Assembly (NCBI GenBank): GCA_002402275.1
Contig: DHFN01000263.1
Span: 1 to 8,332 of the forward strand
DNA from: Anaerolineales bacterium UBA4823
GTDB taxonomy: Bacteria; Chloroflexota; Anaerolineae; Anaerolineales; UBA4823
DNA length: 8,332 nucleotides
Reading direction: 5' to 3'
The translations under genes were made by a program, and so were the position numbers. Every line of letters begins with the position of its first letter. The stretch's first letter is position 1. The notes beneath the pieces were generated by a model. It made no database searches. It was given only the letters and a program-made list of their open reading frames with translations, and was not told the origin of the DNA. Positions 1 to 6,674 of the stretch are shown one piece after another.

Positions 1-945
1 TTGATCTGGATTACCGGTGCCGATCCAATTCAAGCATACTCGGCAATGATCAAGGGAGCTTTTGGGGGGAAGCGGCAAATCACCGCCACATTATTAAAAA
101 CCTGCCCTATCCTCCTCATTGGTTTAGGGATGACAATAGCCTTCCGAGCCCGGGTATGGAATATTGGCGGAGAAGGACAATATTATATAGGGGCATTGTT
201 GGGTGGGTTGGTCGCTTTAAACCTATTCAAATTACCTCAACCTATTTTGTGGATTTGTCTCTTATTAGCGGGAATTTTAGGTGGCATGTTTTGGGCATTA
301 ATCCCCGCGATCTTTAAAATTCGTTTCGGAATGAACGAAATCATCTCAACCCTGATGTTGAATTACATCGCGGTACTATTTGTGACTTATCTGGCCCGCG
401 GACCCCTTCAAGAACCAGGGGGTGTGCTACCCAACAGTGCCAAATTCGACCCTAATACCCAGCTGCCTGTCTTCCCGGATACAAATATTCATCTAGGAGT
501 ATTCCTGGCATTTCTGATTGTCCCCCTGGTTTATGTGCTGTTGTGGAAAACACCTCTAGGGTTTAAATTACGAGCGGTTGGTTCTCGTGCGTCAGTAGCG
601 GAGTACGCCGGGATAAGTGTAAACAAAACTATTTTAACCGCGATGCTCATCAGTGGTGGGCTAGCAGGACTATCAGGCATCACCGAAGTGTTAATGATTC
701 ACACCCGCTTGAAAAGCACTATTTCAGGCGGTTATGGTTTCAGTGCGGTTTTGGTGGCATTGTTGGGTCGTATGAATCCATTTGGTGTCGTATTAGCTTC
801 GTTCTTCTTCGCCGCTCTGATCATTGGTGCTCAAACAATGAATGTTCTCCATGGGCTTCCTCCAGAATTAGCCGATGCAATTCAAGCAGTGATTGTCCTA
901 TCAGTATTAGGAATAGATGCCTGGTCACGATTAAGGAGCGAATAA
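1..945 (+). CDS. ABC transporter permease, nucleoside/BMP type (NupP/YufP-like), 5' partial
   Basis: Inner-membrane permease of the branched-chain/monosaccharide-like importer class that works with a BmpA-type lipoprotein and a double-domain ATPase; nucleosides are the likeliest substrate. Visible: FRARVWNIGGEGQ at residues 48-60, a signature of this family (usually FRAGLFNIGAEGQ), a conserved NEIISTLMLNYIA at 112-124, the EAA-like cytoplasmic loop around EYAGISV (201-207), and GFSAVLVALLGRMNPFG near 246-262. About eight hydrophobic segments can be counted. The frame is open from base 1 and begins at ITGADPIQAY, which in relatives lies after a first membrane helix. I therefore read it as missing roughly 35-45 N-terminal residues at the window edge, rather than starting at the TTG at base 1. 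The stop codon overlaps the next permease's ATG by one base (TAATG), so translation is coupled. Family assignment is firm; nucleoside versus sugar substrate is inferred. Confidence 0.9.
   Translation: MIWITGADPIQAYSAMIKGAFGGKRQITATLLKTCPILLIGLGMTIAFRARVWNIGGEGQYYIGALLGGLVALNLFKLPQPILWICLLLAGILGGMFWALIPAIFKIRFGMNEIISTLMLNYIAVLFVTYLARGPLQEPGGVLPNSAKFDPNTQLPVFPDTNIHLGVFLAFLIVPLVYVLLWKTPLGFKLRAVGSRASVAEYAGISVNKTILTAMLISGGLAGLSGITEVLMIHTRLKSTISGGYGFSAVLVALLGRMNPFGVVLASFFFAALIIGAQTMNVLHGLPPELADAIQAVIVLSVLGIDAWSRLRSE
933..938 (+). promoter_or_regulatory. Ribosome binding site of the second permease
   Basis: AAGGAG lies six bases before the ATG at 945 and inside the end of the upstream permease gene. 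It fixes the start of the second permease at the TAATG overlap. Confidence 0.8.
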
Positions 946-1937
946 TGGATTGGAGCACAGTTCTGCAGTGGAGTTTTCTAATCGCTGTTCTGACCGCTGG
1001 CATTCGCCTGGCTATACCCGTCTTGTTAGCAGTGTTAGGTGAAATTATCACCGAAAGAGCAGGAGTCCTCAACCTCGGGCTGGAAGGTATTATGGCAGCA
1101 GGCGGTTTTGCGGGATTCGCGACCGCCTATTTCGTGGAGAATAAATTCCTGCTGGGGGCTGGTGGTGAGCTGTCAGCATGGTTTGGACTTCTGGCAGGTA
1201 TTTTGGCTGGAGCCTTGATGGGGCTACTGATGGCATTTTTAAGTATCACCTTACGAGCCGATCAAGTGATCAGCGGCATTACTTTGGTATCCTTTGGGGT
1301 GGGGATCACGGATTATTTATATCGAGAAACATTTTCCAGCATGACTGTTCGAGTTTCTGGAATGCAAATTTACCAGGTCCCTTTGTTAAGTGATATTCCG
1401 GTAGTTGGGGATATCCTGTTCAAAAACACACCCCCCGTTTATTTGGCAATCATCCTGGTTGTTGTAGTCTGGTGGTTTTTATTCAAAACAGTATGGGGGT
1501 TGAACATTCGTTCGGTCGGTGAGAATCCAGCGGCTGCGGATACCTCGGGCGTAAGTGTAACCTCCACTCGCTACCTCGCCACCGTGATTGGTGGAGCGCT
1601 GGTTGGTCTTGGTGGAGCCGTTTTAACCGTTGTCCAGCTCAAACTATACCGTGAAGGGATTATCTCTGGGCGGGGATGGATTGCTGTGGCACTGGTCATT
1701 TTCTCAAGATGGCAACCAAATCTTGCATTAGTTGGCTCGCTTCTATTCGGAGTAGCTGATTCTCTCCAATATCGCGTCCAGGCACTGGATCAGGTTGGGC
1801 GAGGTAAAGGCACAATACCCTATGAATTCCTGTTAATGCTTCCTTATGTGTTAACTATCTTGGCTCTATTGGTTCGCACTCGCCGCGATGTAACCCCATC
1901 GGTATTAGGTCGTCCATACGTTAAAGGGTCAAGATAA
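945..1937 (+). CDS. ABC transporter permease, nucleoside/BMP type (NupQ/YufQ-like)
   Basis: Second transmembrane subunit of the same importer, 330 residues and apparently full length. The family hallmark ERAGVLNLGLEG (residues 37-48; relatives have ERAGVVNIGLEG) follows the first helix. The EAA-like loop that contacts the ATPase is ENPAAADTSGVSV (193-205), followed by a glycine-rich helix at 213-226 and SGRGWIAVALVIFSRWQP near 241-258. The C-terminus ends in a short basic tail with the usual LGRPYV-type sequence. The start at 945 is backed by an AAGGAG and by translational coupling to the first permease. The two permeases would form a heterodimeric pore, with the ATPase and lipoprotein expected upstream of the window. 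No further transporter gene follows, so this is the last gene of its operon; the next gene converges from the other strand. Confidence 0.92.
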   Translation: MDWSTVLQWSFLIAVLTAGIRLAIPVLLAVLGEIITERAGVLNLGLEGIMAAGGFAGFATAYFVENKFLLGAGGELSAWFGLLAGILAGALMGLLMAFLSITLRADQVISGITLVSFGVGITDYLYRETFSSMTVRVSGMQIYQVPLLSDIPVVGDILFKNTPPVYLAIILVVVVWWFLFKTVWGLNIRSVGENPAAADTSGVSVTSTRYLATVIGGALVGLGGAVLTVVQLKLYREGIISGRGWIAVALVIFSRWQPNLALVGSLLFGVADSLQYRVQALDQVGRGKGTIPYEFLLMLPYVLTILALLVRTRRDVTPSVLGRPYVKGSR

Positions 1938-1984
1938 AGCCATTTGATTTATAGAGGGATTGATTCTTTTAATGACACAGAATA
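1938..1984. other. Convergent intergenic gap without a recognisable terminator
   Basis: This 47-base spacer separates the stop of the second permease (+) from the stop of the histidine kinase (-). A bidirectional terminator would be expected here, but I find no GC-rich stem followed by a T run on either strand, only an AT-rich stretch with a TTTT. Termination may depend on Rho or occur further on, giving overlapping transcripts. Confidence 0.5.
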
Positions 1985-3034
1985 CTAACATGGTGAAGGC
2001 GGGAAAATAAGGATCATCCGGGTACCTTTCCCCGCTTCGCTCTCCACCTGGATATCAGCTTTGTGCCGGTCAGCAATCGCTTTTACTATCGCTAATCCTA
2101 ACCCGCTCCCGCGTGTGAAACCATAACGCGGGCGGGTCGCCTCAGCTCGGTAAAAACGCTCAAACACATGGGGTAGGAGGTTAGCTGGAATACCAAAGCC
2201 TGTATCTGCCACCGTCAATATTAATCGCTTAGTATCTGGTTCAGTTTTAAGGGAAACAGTCACTTGCCCGCCGGGGTGATTGTACTTGATGGCATTGTCT
2301 ATTAAATTATAGAGCAAACGGCGTAATTGATCCTCTGTGCCAATCATTTTTGGCAAATTATCTTCAATATTCCGCATGATTGAGATTTCGGCTTGTTTAG
2401 CACGCATTTCAAATGCTGCACAAATTTCTTGGGTGATGTCCGATAAATCCACTTGGGTGGTTGCATCCTCTTCCATCCTGGATTCAATATGGGACAAATC
2501 CAATAGATCGCTGACCATTTTGCTAAGTGAATCGACTTCCGATTCGATTTCTTGTAAGAATTTACCTGATACAGAAGGATCCTGAATGGCTCCATCCCGT
2601 AAAGCTTCAACTCGCAGCTTGATCGTCGTCAAAGGTGTCCGCAGCTCATGGCTTGCATTTGCCACAAATTGTTGCAATTCATCCACTCTTTGATCGGTTC
2701 TATCCAGTAAGATATTAATTGAATTTCGAATTTCCTGAAGCTCAAGTGGTTCTGCCTCTATGTTTTGCCAATGATAATCCTGATCATAAGTTATGGAATG
2801 GATTTCATCTTTCATTTTATGTACCGGCTCGCTTATTTTATTTGAAAAAAGATCATTTAGGAAAAAATTAAGCAGGATGACTAAAGAGAGATACACAAGG
2901 ACAACCAGAACCCACCTCGGAATAATGAAAATAAGATAGATTGCCAATCCCCCTAAAACAAGATTTAAGAGTGCGAAAATCCAATAAATCTTTTGGGTCC
3001 GTTTTTTCAACGTATCCGCAACCGATTCTTTCAT
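1985..3034 (-). CDS. Two-component sensor histidine kinase, HisKA/HATPase type, no extracytoplasmic domain
   Basis: Membrane histidine kinase of 349 residues that should phosphorylate the response regulator encoded just upstream. Two hydrophobic helices (about 17-38 and 41-59) are separated only by a few residues around P39-R40. A HAMP-like linker with the usual proline (P70) spans roughly 60-112. The dimerisation/phosphoacceptor motif SHELRTP carries H129. The ATP-binding domain shows the N box (N243, N247), G1 box DTGFG (277-281), F box with FERFYRAE (291-298) and G2 box GSGLGLA (309-315). All catalytic residues are present, so it should be active. The ATG overlaps the regulator's stop as ATGA, so expression is coupled. 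With no outside sensor domain the stimulus is probably felt in the membrane or passed on by a partner protein. PhoR/ResE-like in architecture; the signal cannot be told from sequence. Confidence 0.93.
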   Translation of the reverse strand: MKESVADTLKKRTQKIYWIFALLNLVLGGLAIYLIFIIPRWVLVVLVYLSLVILLNFFLNDLFSNKISEPVHKMKDEIHSITYDQDYHWQNIEAEPLELQEIRNSINILLDRTDQRVDELQQFVANASHELRTPLTTIKLRVEALRDGAIQDPSVSGKFLQEIESEVDSLSKMVSDLLDLSHIESRMEEDATTQVDLSDITQEICAAFEMRAKQAEISIMRNIEDNLPKMIGTEDQLRRLLYNLIDNAIKYNHPGGQVTVSLKTEPDTKRLILTVADTGFGIPANLLPHVFERFYRAEATRPRYGFTRGSGLGLAIVKAIADRHKADIQVESEAGKGTRMILIFPPSPC

Positions 3035-3732
3035 TCCATCTCTTCATCCCCAATAAAACGGTAACCATAACCCCGTACTGTTTGTAAATAGACTGGTAGA
3101 GCGGGGTCATCCTCGATTTTCAATCTCAGCCAGCGAACATGGACATCCAAAGTGCGCTCATCGCCGACCCATTCTTCTCCCCAGACTTGTTTTAATAAGT
3201 GATCTCGGCTTAATGCCCGACCATTATTTTGCATCAAGTAAGCTAATAGATCATACTCCCGGGTTGTTAAGGGAATTTCTTGATTGTTTTTCATTAATCG
3301 GTGAGCGATGAAATCTAGGTACAGATTCCCAATTACAATTAGCTCAAACGGTTGGCTTTGATGGTCCAGCTCGATCCGTCTCAAGGTTGCCTTAATTCTA
3401 GCAAGTAATTCTCGGAAGGAAAAAGGCTTAGCGAGATAATCATCTGCCCCAATTTCCAACCCTAGGATGCGGTCCATTTCTTCACTCCGGGCGGTTAGCA
3501 TAATCACTGGAATTGTGCTTTTCGCTCGGATCTGTTTACAGACTTCCATCCCATTCATGCCAGGCAAAAGGACATCCAAAACAACCAGATCGGGCTGGTA
3601 GCTTTCGATGACGTCGAGCGCCATTAACCCATCTCCCACTCCCTTGACCTCAAAACCTTCCCGTTCTAAGCTGTACATCAAGGAATCAACAATTAAAGGC
3701 TCATCGTCTACAATCAAGATTTTTTCTGGCAT
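3031..3732 (-). CDS. Response regulator transcription factor, OmpR/PhoB family
   Basis: DNA-binding response regulator of 233 residues. The receiver domain (about 4-118) has the acidic pair D9-D10, the phospho-accepting D53 in VVLDVLLPG, T80 and K102 in AKPFS, so it is a complete phosphorylation switch. The C-terminal winged-helix domain (about 130-228) shows TTREYDLLAYLM (156-167), the recognition helix region DVHVRWLRLKIEDDP (196-210) and the wing YLQTVRGYGYRF (215-226). It is first in a regulator-kinase pair, with the kinase ATG overlapping its stop. The start is supported by a GAGG (3743-3740) seven bases before the ATG. A 98-base gap to the alpha-galactosidase stop leaves room for a separate promoter. 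The target genes are not evident; the neighbouring glycosidase is a guess only. Confidence 0.95.
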   Translation of the reverse strand: MPEKILIVDDEPLIVDSLMYSLEREGFEVKGVGDGLMALDVIESYQPDLVVLDVLLPGMNGMEVCKQIRAKSTIPVIMLTARSEEMDRILGLEIGADDYLAKPFSFRELLARIKATLRRIELDHQSQPFELIVIGNLYLDFIAHRLMKNNQEIPLTTREYDLLAYLMQNNGRALSRDHLLKQVWGEEWVGDERTLDVHVRWLRLKIEDDPALPVYLQTVRGYGYRFIGDEEME

Positions 3733-3753
3733 TGATTTTCCTCATCCAGGCAA

Positions 3754-3789
3754 AAGGTTTGGTATTTGCATTTTACTCTAAAAAACCTT
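3754..3789. repeat. Inverted repeat upstream of the response regulator
   Basis: AAGGTTT (3754-3760) and AAACCTT (3783-3789) form a perfect 7-base inverted repeat with a 22-base spacer. The right arm also overlaps the palindrome CCTTAAGG (3786-3793). It lies in the only sizeable gap before the regulator gene. It could be an operator, perhaps for autoregulation, but OmpR-family sites are usually direct repeats and a chance occurrence is possible. Confidence 0.3.
3770..3775 (-). promoter_or_regulatory. Possible -10 element for the response regulator-kinase pair
   Basis: TAAAAT on the - strand matches five of six bases of the consensus -10 and sits between the arms of the inverted repeat, about 37 bases before the regulator's ATG. 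No convincing -35 or TG extension accompanies it, so if real it would need an activator. Confidence 0.3.
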
Positions 3790-3830
3790 AAGGACACCCA
3801 TTAATTTTTTCAGCAATACTGAATATTGAA

Positions 3831-5360
3831 TTAGCTTTTTCCTAATCCTCTCCGGGCTCTCTGAGAAGCCCAATCGCTCAGTTTCAATGCCCATTCATGG
3901 TCAGCTAACCAGCAAAAGAATTTTCTACCTAAACCGCGGATACCGGTTAAAGGGCTTGGCAATGGAATCGCATCGGAGAAATCTACCCATTTTCCATTAA
4001 CCAAAAATGTATATCTTCCTTTTCTCTGAATATTCGCTTTATTAGTCAAAAATGTTTTTACAAATTGACGCTCTTCAGGTGTGAACCATTCCGGAATATC
4101 GGAGGTGGCACGGAAATTACAGATTAAAGCTAAATCTTGTAAATATTCTCTTTGTTCAGCATTTAAGTCATTCCCTTTAGGACTGAAATAAACCACATCT
4201 GGATCGACCTGAACAAGCGGGTTTAACCACAAACGATGTAATGTGGTGCGGATTGCATTGCGGGCTCCAGGGATTGCTGGATTTGTGAGTATCACCGAAT
4301 CTCGATAGTTTTCCCACTTTCCGCTGACGTCCGGACCAATCCGCAAAGCATCGCAAAGCCCTAAAGATGGGAAAATCGGAGCCCCACAGGCTAATAAATA
4401 TAGATCTTCTCCTAATGCTTCACGGATGGTTTTCATCCCCTGCCGGTATGCCATTTCGCGTGGCATTTCTTCATAGTGCTTACCAGGTAAAGCAGCCGCA
4501 TAAAGAAAATCTAATTTGACATAGTCATAACCCCACTTCCGGACTTGTTTCATTAATTTTTTCAGCCATTCTAAAACTTCAGGGTGAGTAGTATCCAGTG
4601 CATAAAGCCGCTCTCCAAAATTATGTCCCGCCGAAACCCAATTCCCATGCTGATCTTTAAGAAACCAATGCGGATGCTGATGAAATAGTTTTGAAGATTG
4701 CACAGCTAGGAGCGGGGCTAACCATAATCCGGCTCGCTTCGCTTTTGAGTGAATATTATCAGCCAGTGCTTGCATCCCGGAGGAAAATCGTGGATTAGCT
4801 TGCCAATCCCCCACTTTTTGCTCCCAACCGTCATCCACTTGAATAACATCAAAGGGATATTCAGCTAATTGTTCAAGCAGGCGATTCAGGGTGACTTCGT
4901 TTATGTTATTATAAAAACTATACCAAGAACACCACACTCGCGGAGATGGTTTGCGTTCAATCATGCCAAAGCGGTCTTGCAGTAATTGGCGATATACATC
5001 AAATACTTCGTTTTCCTCTCCACAAGCCACCAGCCAATCTTTCATTCCAGATTCGGAAAACCCTTCTAGAAAATCTCGATCTAAGCGCACATGGGTTTCC
5101 ATTCCCAATGATCCAAGCAAAAATACGTTTTGATCCATCAATTCCACTGCTCCAAACCAAGAACCATGTGGTTTTGATTCATTCACATAAAGCGGGTCAG
5201 TTTGCATAGGATGGAGGTTCTTTGGTTGTGGAATTGGAATTGAAGATAGATCGTGCCAGGTGGTTAGTGACCAGGATTGCCAGCCATTCCAATAGTAAGC
5301 CTGGGCAGGCTGGGGAAGTTTTATATAAGGGTGATCCGAATGAATGATTTGATAATCCGT
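3831..5360 (-). CDS. GH36 family alpha-galactosidase, with an apparent ACG start
   Basis: Retaining alpha-galactosidase, expected to release galactose from melibiose or raffinose-type sugars. No signal peptide, so cytoplasmic. Read from 5360 it has 509 residues. NGWQSW (25-30) matches the NNWQSW of Thermotoga maritima GalA (from memory), whose last Trp reaches the active site. The barrel carries WCSWY (143-147), QVDDGW (174-179), nucleophile D284 in KLDFL and acid/base D344 in RIGPD. The first ATG (5207-5205) has no Shine-Dalgarno and would drop NGWQSW. The frame stays open back to the bactofilin stop and contains no ATG, GTG, TTG or CTG, but an ACG at 5360-5358 lies eight bases after a GGAGG. 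Start position is therefore inferred; enzyme family is firm. Relative to GalA (about 550 residues) both outer beta domains look short, and the last 40 residues form a tryptophan-rich, basic tail. It is the last gene of the epimerase-to-bactofilin run. Confidence 0.85.
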   Translation of the reverse strand, partial: TDYQIIHSDHPYIKLPQPAQAYYWNGWQSWSLTTWHDLSSIPIPQPKNLHPMQTDPLYVNESKPHGSWFGAVELMDQNVFLLGSLGMETHVRLDRDFLEGFSESGMKDWLVACGEENEVFDVYRQLLQDRFGMIERKPSPRVWCSWYSFYNNINEVTLNRLLEQLAEYPFDVIQVDDGWEQKVGDWQANPRFSSGMQALADNIHSKAKRAGLWLAPLLAVQSSKLFHQHPHWFLKDQHGNWVSAGHNFGERLYALDTTHPEVLEWLKKLMKQVRKWGYDYVKLDFLYAAALPGKHYEEMPREMAYRQGMKTIREALGEDLYLLACGAPIFPSLGLCDALRIGPDVSGKWENYRDSVILTNPAIPGARNAIRTTLHRLWLNPLVQVDPDVVYFSPKGNDLNAEQREYLQDLALICNFRATSDIPEWFTPEERQFVKTFLTNKANIQRKGRYTFLVNGKWVDFSDAIPLPSPLTGIRGLGRKFFCWLADHEWALKLSDWASQRARRGLGKS

Positions 5361-5368
5361 CGAGGTAC

Positions 5369-5375
5369 CCTCCCT
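5369..5375 (-). promoter_or_regulatory. Ribosome binding site marking the alpha-galactosidase start
   Basis: AGGGAGG on the - strand, between the bactofilin stop (5385) and the open GH36 frame. The gap from its GGAGG to the ACG at 5360 is eight bases, an ideal distance, while the first ATG is about 160 bases further on. This is the main evidence that translation was meant to begin at 5360. Confidence 0.65.
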
Positions 5376-5384
5376 AAATCCGAC

Positions 5385-5843
5385 TTATTCTTGAGGGCCA
5401 GAGGAGGCAGGTAAATTTTCTTCGGCTATCCGGGTTGGATCCGCAACCGCGTCTACGCCTACTGCAACTTTTTCTTCCATGCGGATCTGTCCTCGTAAGA
5501 ACGCACCTTCTTCAGTGGCAAACGCGGCAGTTACGACATCCCCCCAAACCCTCCCGCTAGAACGGATTTCGACCTTTTCAGCAGTGATATTTCCTTTCAC
5601 CATGCCTGCAATGATTACTGTGTTAGCACGCAAATTTTCACATGTCACCCGGCCGGTCTCAGCAATCACTAAAATGCCATGCAAAGTAATATCACCCTCA
5701 AAAGCCCCCTCAATCCGAATACCACCAGATCCGCTCAAATTGCCTTTCCAAGTGATACCAGTGCCCAAAACCGAGTTTATCAAGGTCTGAGGTGTTTGGG
5801 GTTGCAATGAAGCCAGAGATGGCTCTTCTCGCTTGCGAAACAT
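5385..5843 (-). CDS. Bactofilin (polymer-forming cytoskeletal protein)
   Basis: Bactofilins are small proteins that polymerise without nucleotide into filaments on the inner face of the membrane, acting as scaffolds for cell-wall or envelope enzymes. This one has 152 residues, typical for the family. A short polar N-terminus (1-25) precedes the beta-helix core (about 28-128), with repeating turns such as GIRIEGAFEGDI (41-52), LVIAETGRV (58-66), VIIAGMVKGNI (76-86) and VEIRSSGRVWGDV (91-103). A proline- and alanine-containing acidic tail follows. No membrane helix is seen. It begins three bases after the fabI stop (TAG-ACT-ATG) with no strong ribosome binding site, so translation probably depends on coupling to fabI. 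The GH36 gene follows closely in the same reading frame, separated by a single in-frame TAA. Confidence 0.92.
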   Translation of the reverse strand: MFRKREEPSLASLQPQTPQTLINSVLGTGITWKGNLSGSGGIRIEGAFEGDITLHGILVIAETGRVTCENLRANTVIIAGMVKGNITAEKVEIRSSGRVWGDVVTAAFATEEGAFLRGQIRMEEKVAVGVDAVADPTRIAEENLPASSGPQE

Positions 5844-5846
5844 AGT

Positions 5847-6629
5847 CTAATCTACTTCTTCGACAATCCCTAATATACTGTATCCGGCGTCCACAAAAAG
5901 TACTTGTCCGGTTGTCTTAGCAGCTAAATCGGAACATAAGAAAATGGCTGCATTTCCAACATCTTCACTGGTAACATTCGTCCGCAAAGGAGCTATCTCA
6001 GCATACTTTTGGTACATATTCTTAAACCCCGAAACTCCAGCAGCCGCTAATGTCCGAATTGGACCTGCAGATATAGCATTAACTCGCACGTTTTGACTGC
6101 CAAAATCGTTTGCCAAATACCGTACTGAAGCCTCTAATGCTGCTTTGGCAACCCCCATCACATTATAATTGGGCGCTACTTTATCAGATCCATAATAAGT
6201 CAAGGTCAATAAAGCTCCCCCCGGACGGAGGATAGGTTGAAATGCACGCGCTAATGCAGTGAAAGAATAGACACTGATATCCATCGCTAAATGAAATCCA
6301 GACCGAGAGGTATTGTAATAGGCTCCTTGCAATTCATCCCGATTAGCAAAAGCAATTGCGTGCACCAAAATATCTATATTACCAAAATGTTCAGCTGTTC
6401 TCTGCGCTACACGCGTGATTTGTTGATCATCAGCGACATCGCATGGTTCAATGAATGTACAATTGACTTGTTCAGCCAATGGCTTGACTCGTCTTTCCAA
6501 CATTTCACCGGCGTAACTCAAACCGATTTGAGCACCCTGTTGATAAAATGCTTTGGTAATCCCCCAGGCAATCGAACGCTCGTTTGCCACTCCAAAAACC
6601 ATTGCTACTTTTCCATCCAATAAACCCAT
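5847..6629 (-). CDS. fabI: Enoyl-[acyl-carrier-protein] reductase (NADH), FabI
   Basis: Catalyses the last step of each fatty acid elongation cycle, reducing trans-2-enoyl-ACP with NAD(P)H in the cytoplasm. The 260 residues are collinear with Escherichia coli FabI. It has the modified cofactor loop GVANERSIAWGI (13-24), CDVADD (63-68), the first active-site tyrosine in LTYYGS (Y145), Y155 and K162 forming the Y-x6-K pair in YNVMGVAK, and the conserved NAISAGPIRTLAA (184-196). The position equal to E. coli G93 is A93, as in Firmicutes FabI, and is not by itself a resistance change. The start is fixed by an AGGAGG five bases upstream and by the invariant MGLLDGK opening. It lies between the DNA glycosylase and the bactofilin and probably shares their transcript. 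Neighbouring fab genes are absent, so this is a dispersed fatty acid synthesis gene. Confidence 0.96.
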   Translation of the reverse strand: MGLLDGKVAMVFGVANERSIAWGITKAFYQQGAQIGLSYAGEMLERRVKPLAEQVNCTFIEPCDVADDQQITRVAQRTAEHFGNIDILVHAIAFANRDELQGAYYNTSRSGFHLAMDISVYSFTALARAFQPILRPGGALLTLTYYGSDKVAPNYNVMGVAKAALEASVRYLANDFGSQNVRVNAISAGPIRTLAAAGVSGFKNMYQKYAEIAPLRTNVTSEDVGNAAIFLCSDLAAKTTGQVLFVDAGYSILGIVEEVD

Positions 6630-6634
6630 CTTTG

Positions 6635-6640
6635 CCTCCT
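6635..6640 (-). promoter_or_regulatory. Strong ribosome binding site of fabI
   Basis: AGGAGG on the - strand, five bases before the fabI ATG. It is the best Shine-Dalgarno in the run and fits a gene needing steady high expression. The short inverted repeat at 6642-6657 lies immediately before it. Confidence 0.8.
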
Positions 6641-6641
6641 C

Positions 6642-6657
6642 GCATAGATTTGTATGC
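6642..6657. repeat. Short inverted repeat before the fabI ribosome binding site
   Basis: GCATA (6642-6646) and TATGC (6653-6657) form a 5-base stem with a 6-base loop, ending one base from the fabI AGGAGG. It could be an operator half-pair or a small mRNA hairpin affecting ribosome access. Its short length makes chance likely, and it does not resemble the FapR site as I remember it. Confidence 0.25.
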
Positions 6658-6674
6658 TGTTTGTGCTAAGTCTC

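Noticed and set aside
1..3. TTG at base 1 as the true start of the first permease
   Set aside because: Relatives carry a further N-terminal membrane helix before the ADPIQAY-like segment, and no upstream ribosome binding site can be seen at the window edge. Treated as a 5' partial gene.
3786..3793. CCTTAAGG followed by a T run on the - strand as an intrinsic terminator after the GH36 gene
   Set aside because: The palindrome has no room for a loop, so it cannot form a stable hairpin. The nearby TTCAG/CTGAA pair (3809-3823) is only five pairs and is followed by A, not T, on the transcribed strand.
5205..5207. ATG at 5207-5205 as the start of the alpha-galactosidase
   Set aside because: No Shine-Dalgarno precedes it, and it would exclude the conserved NGWQSW motif in the open frame just upstream. 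Kept only as a fallback start.
5479..5790. 103-codon + strand open frame opposite the bactofilin gene
   Set aside because: An antisense shadow of a well-supported bactofilin, with no family features.
6345..6375. FabI A93 (glycine in E. coli) as a triclosan-resistance change
   Set aside because: Alanine is the normal residue here in many FabI proteins, including sensitive Gram-positive ones, so nothing can be concluded.
6291..6623. 110-codon + strand open frame opposite fabI
   Set aside because: It lies wholly within fabI on the other strand, shows no recognisable motif, and fabI is certain.
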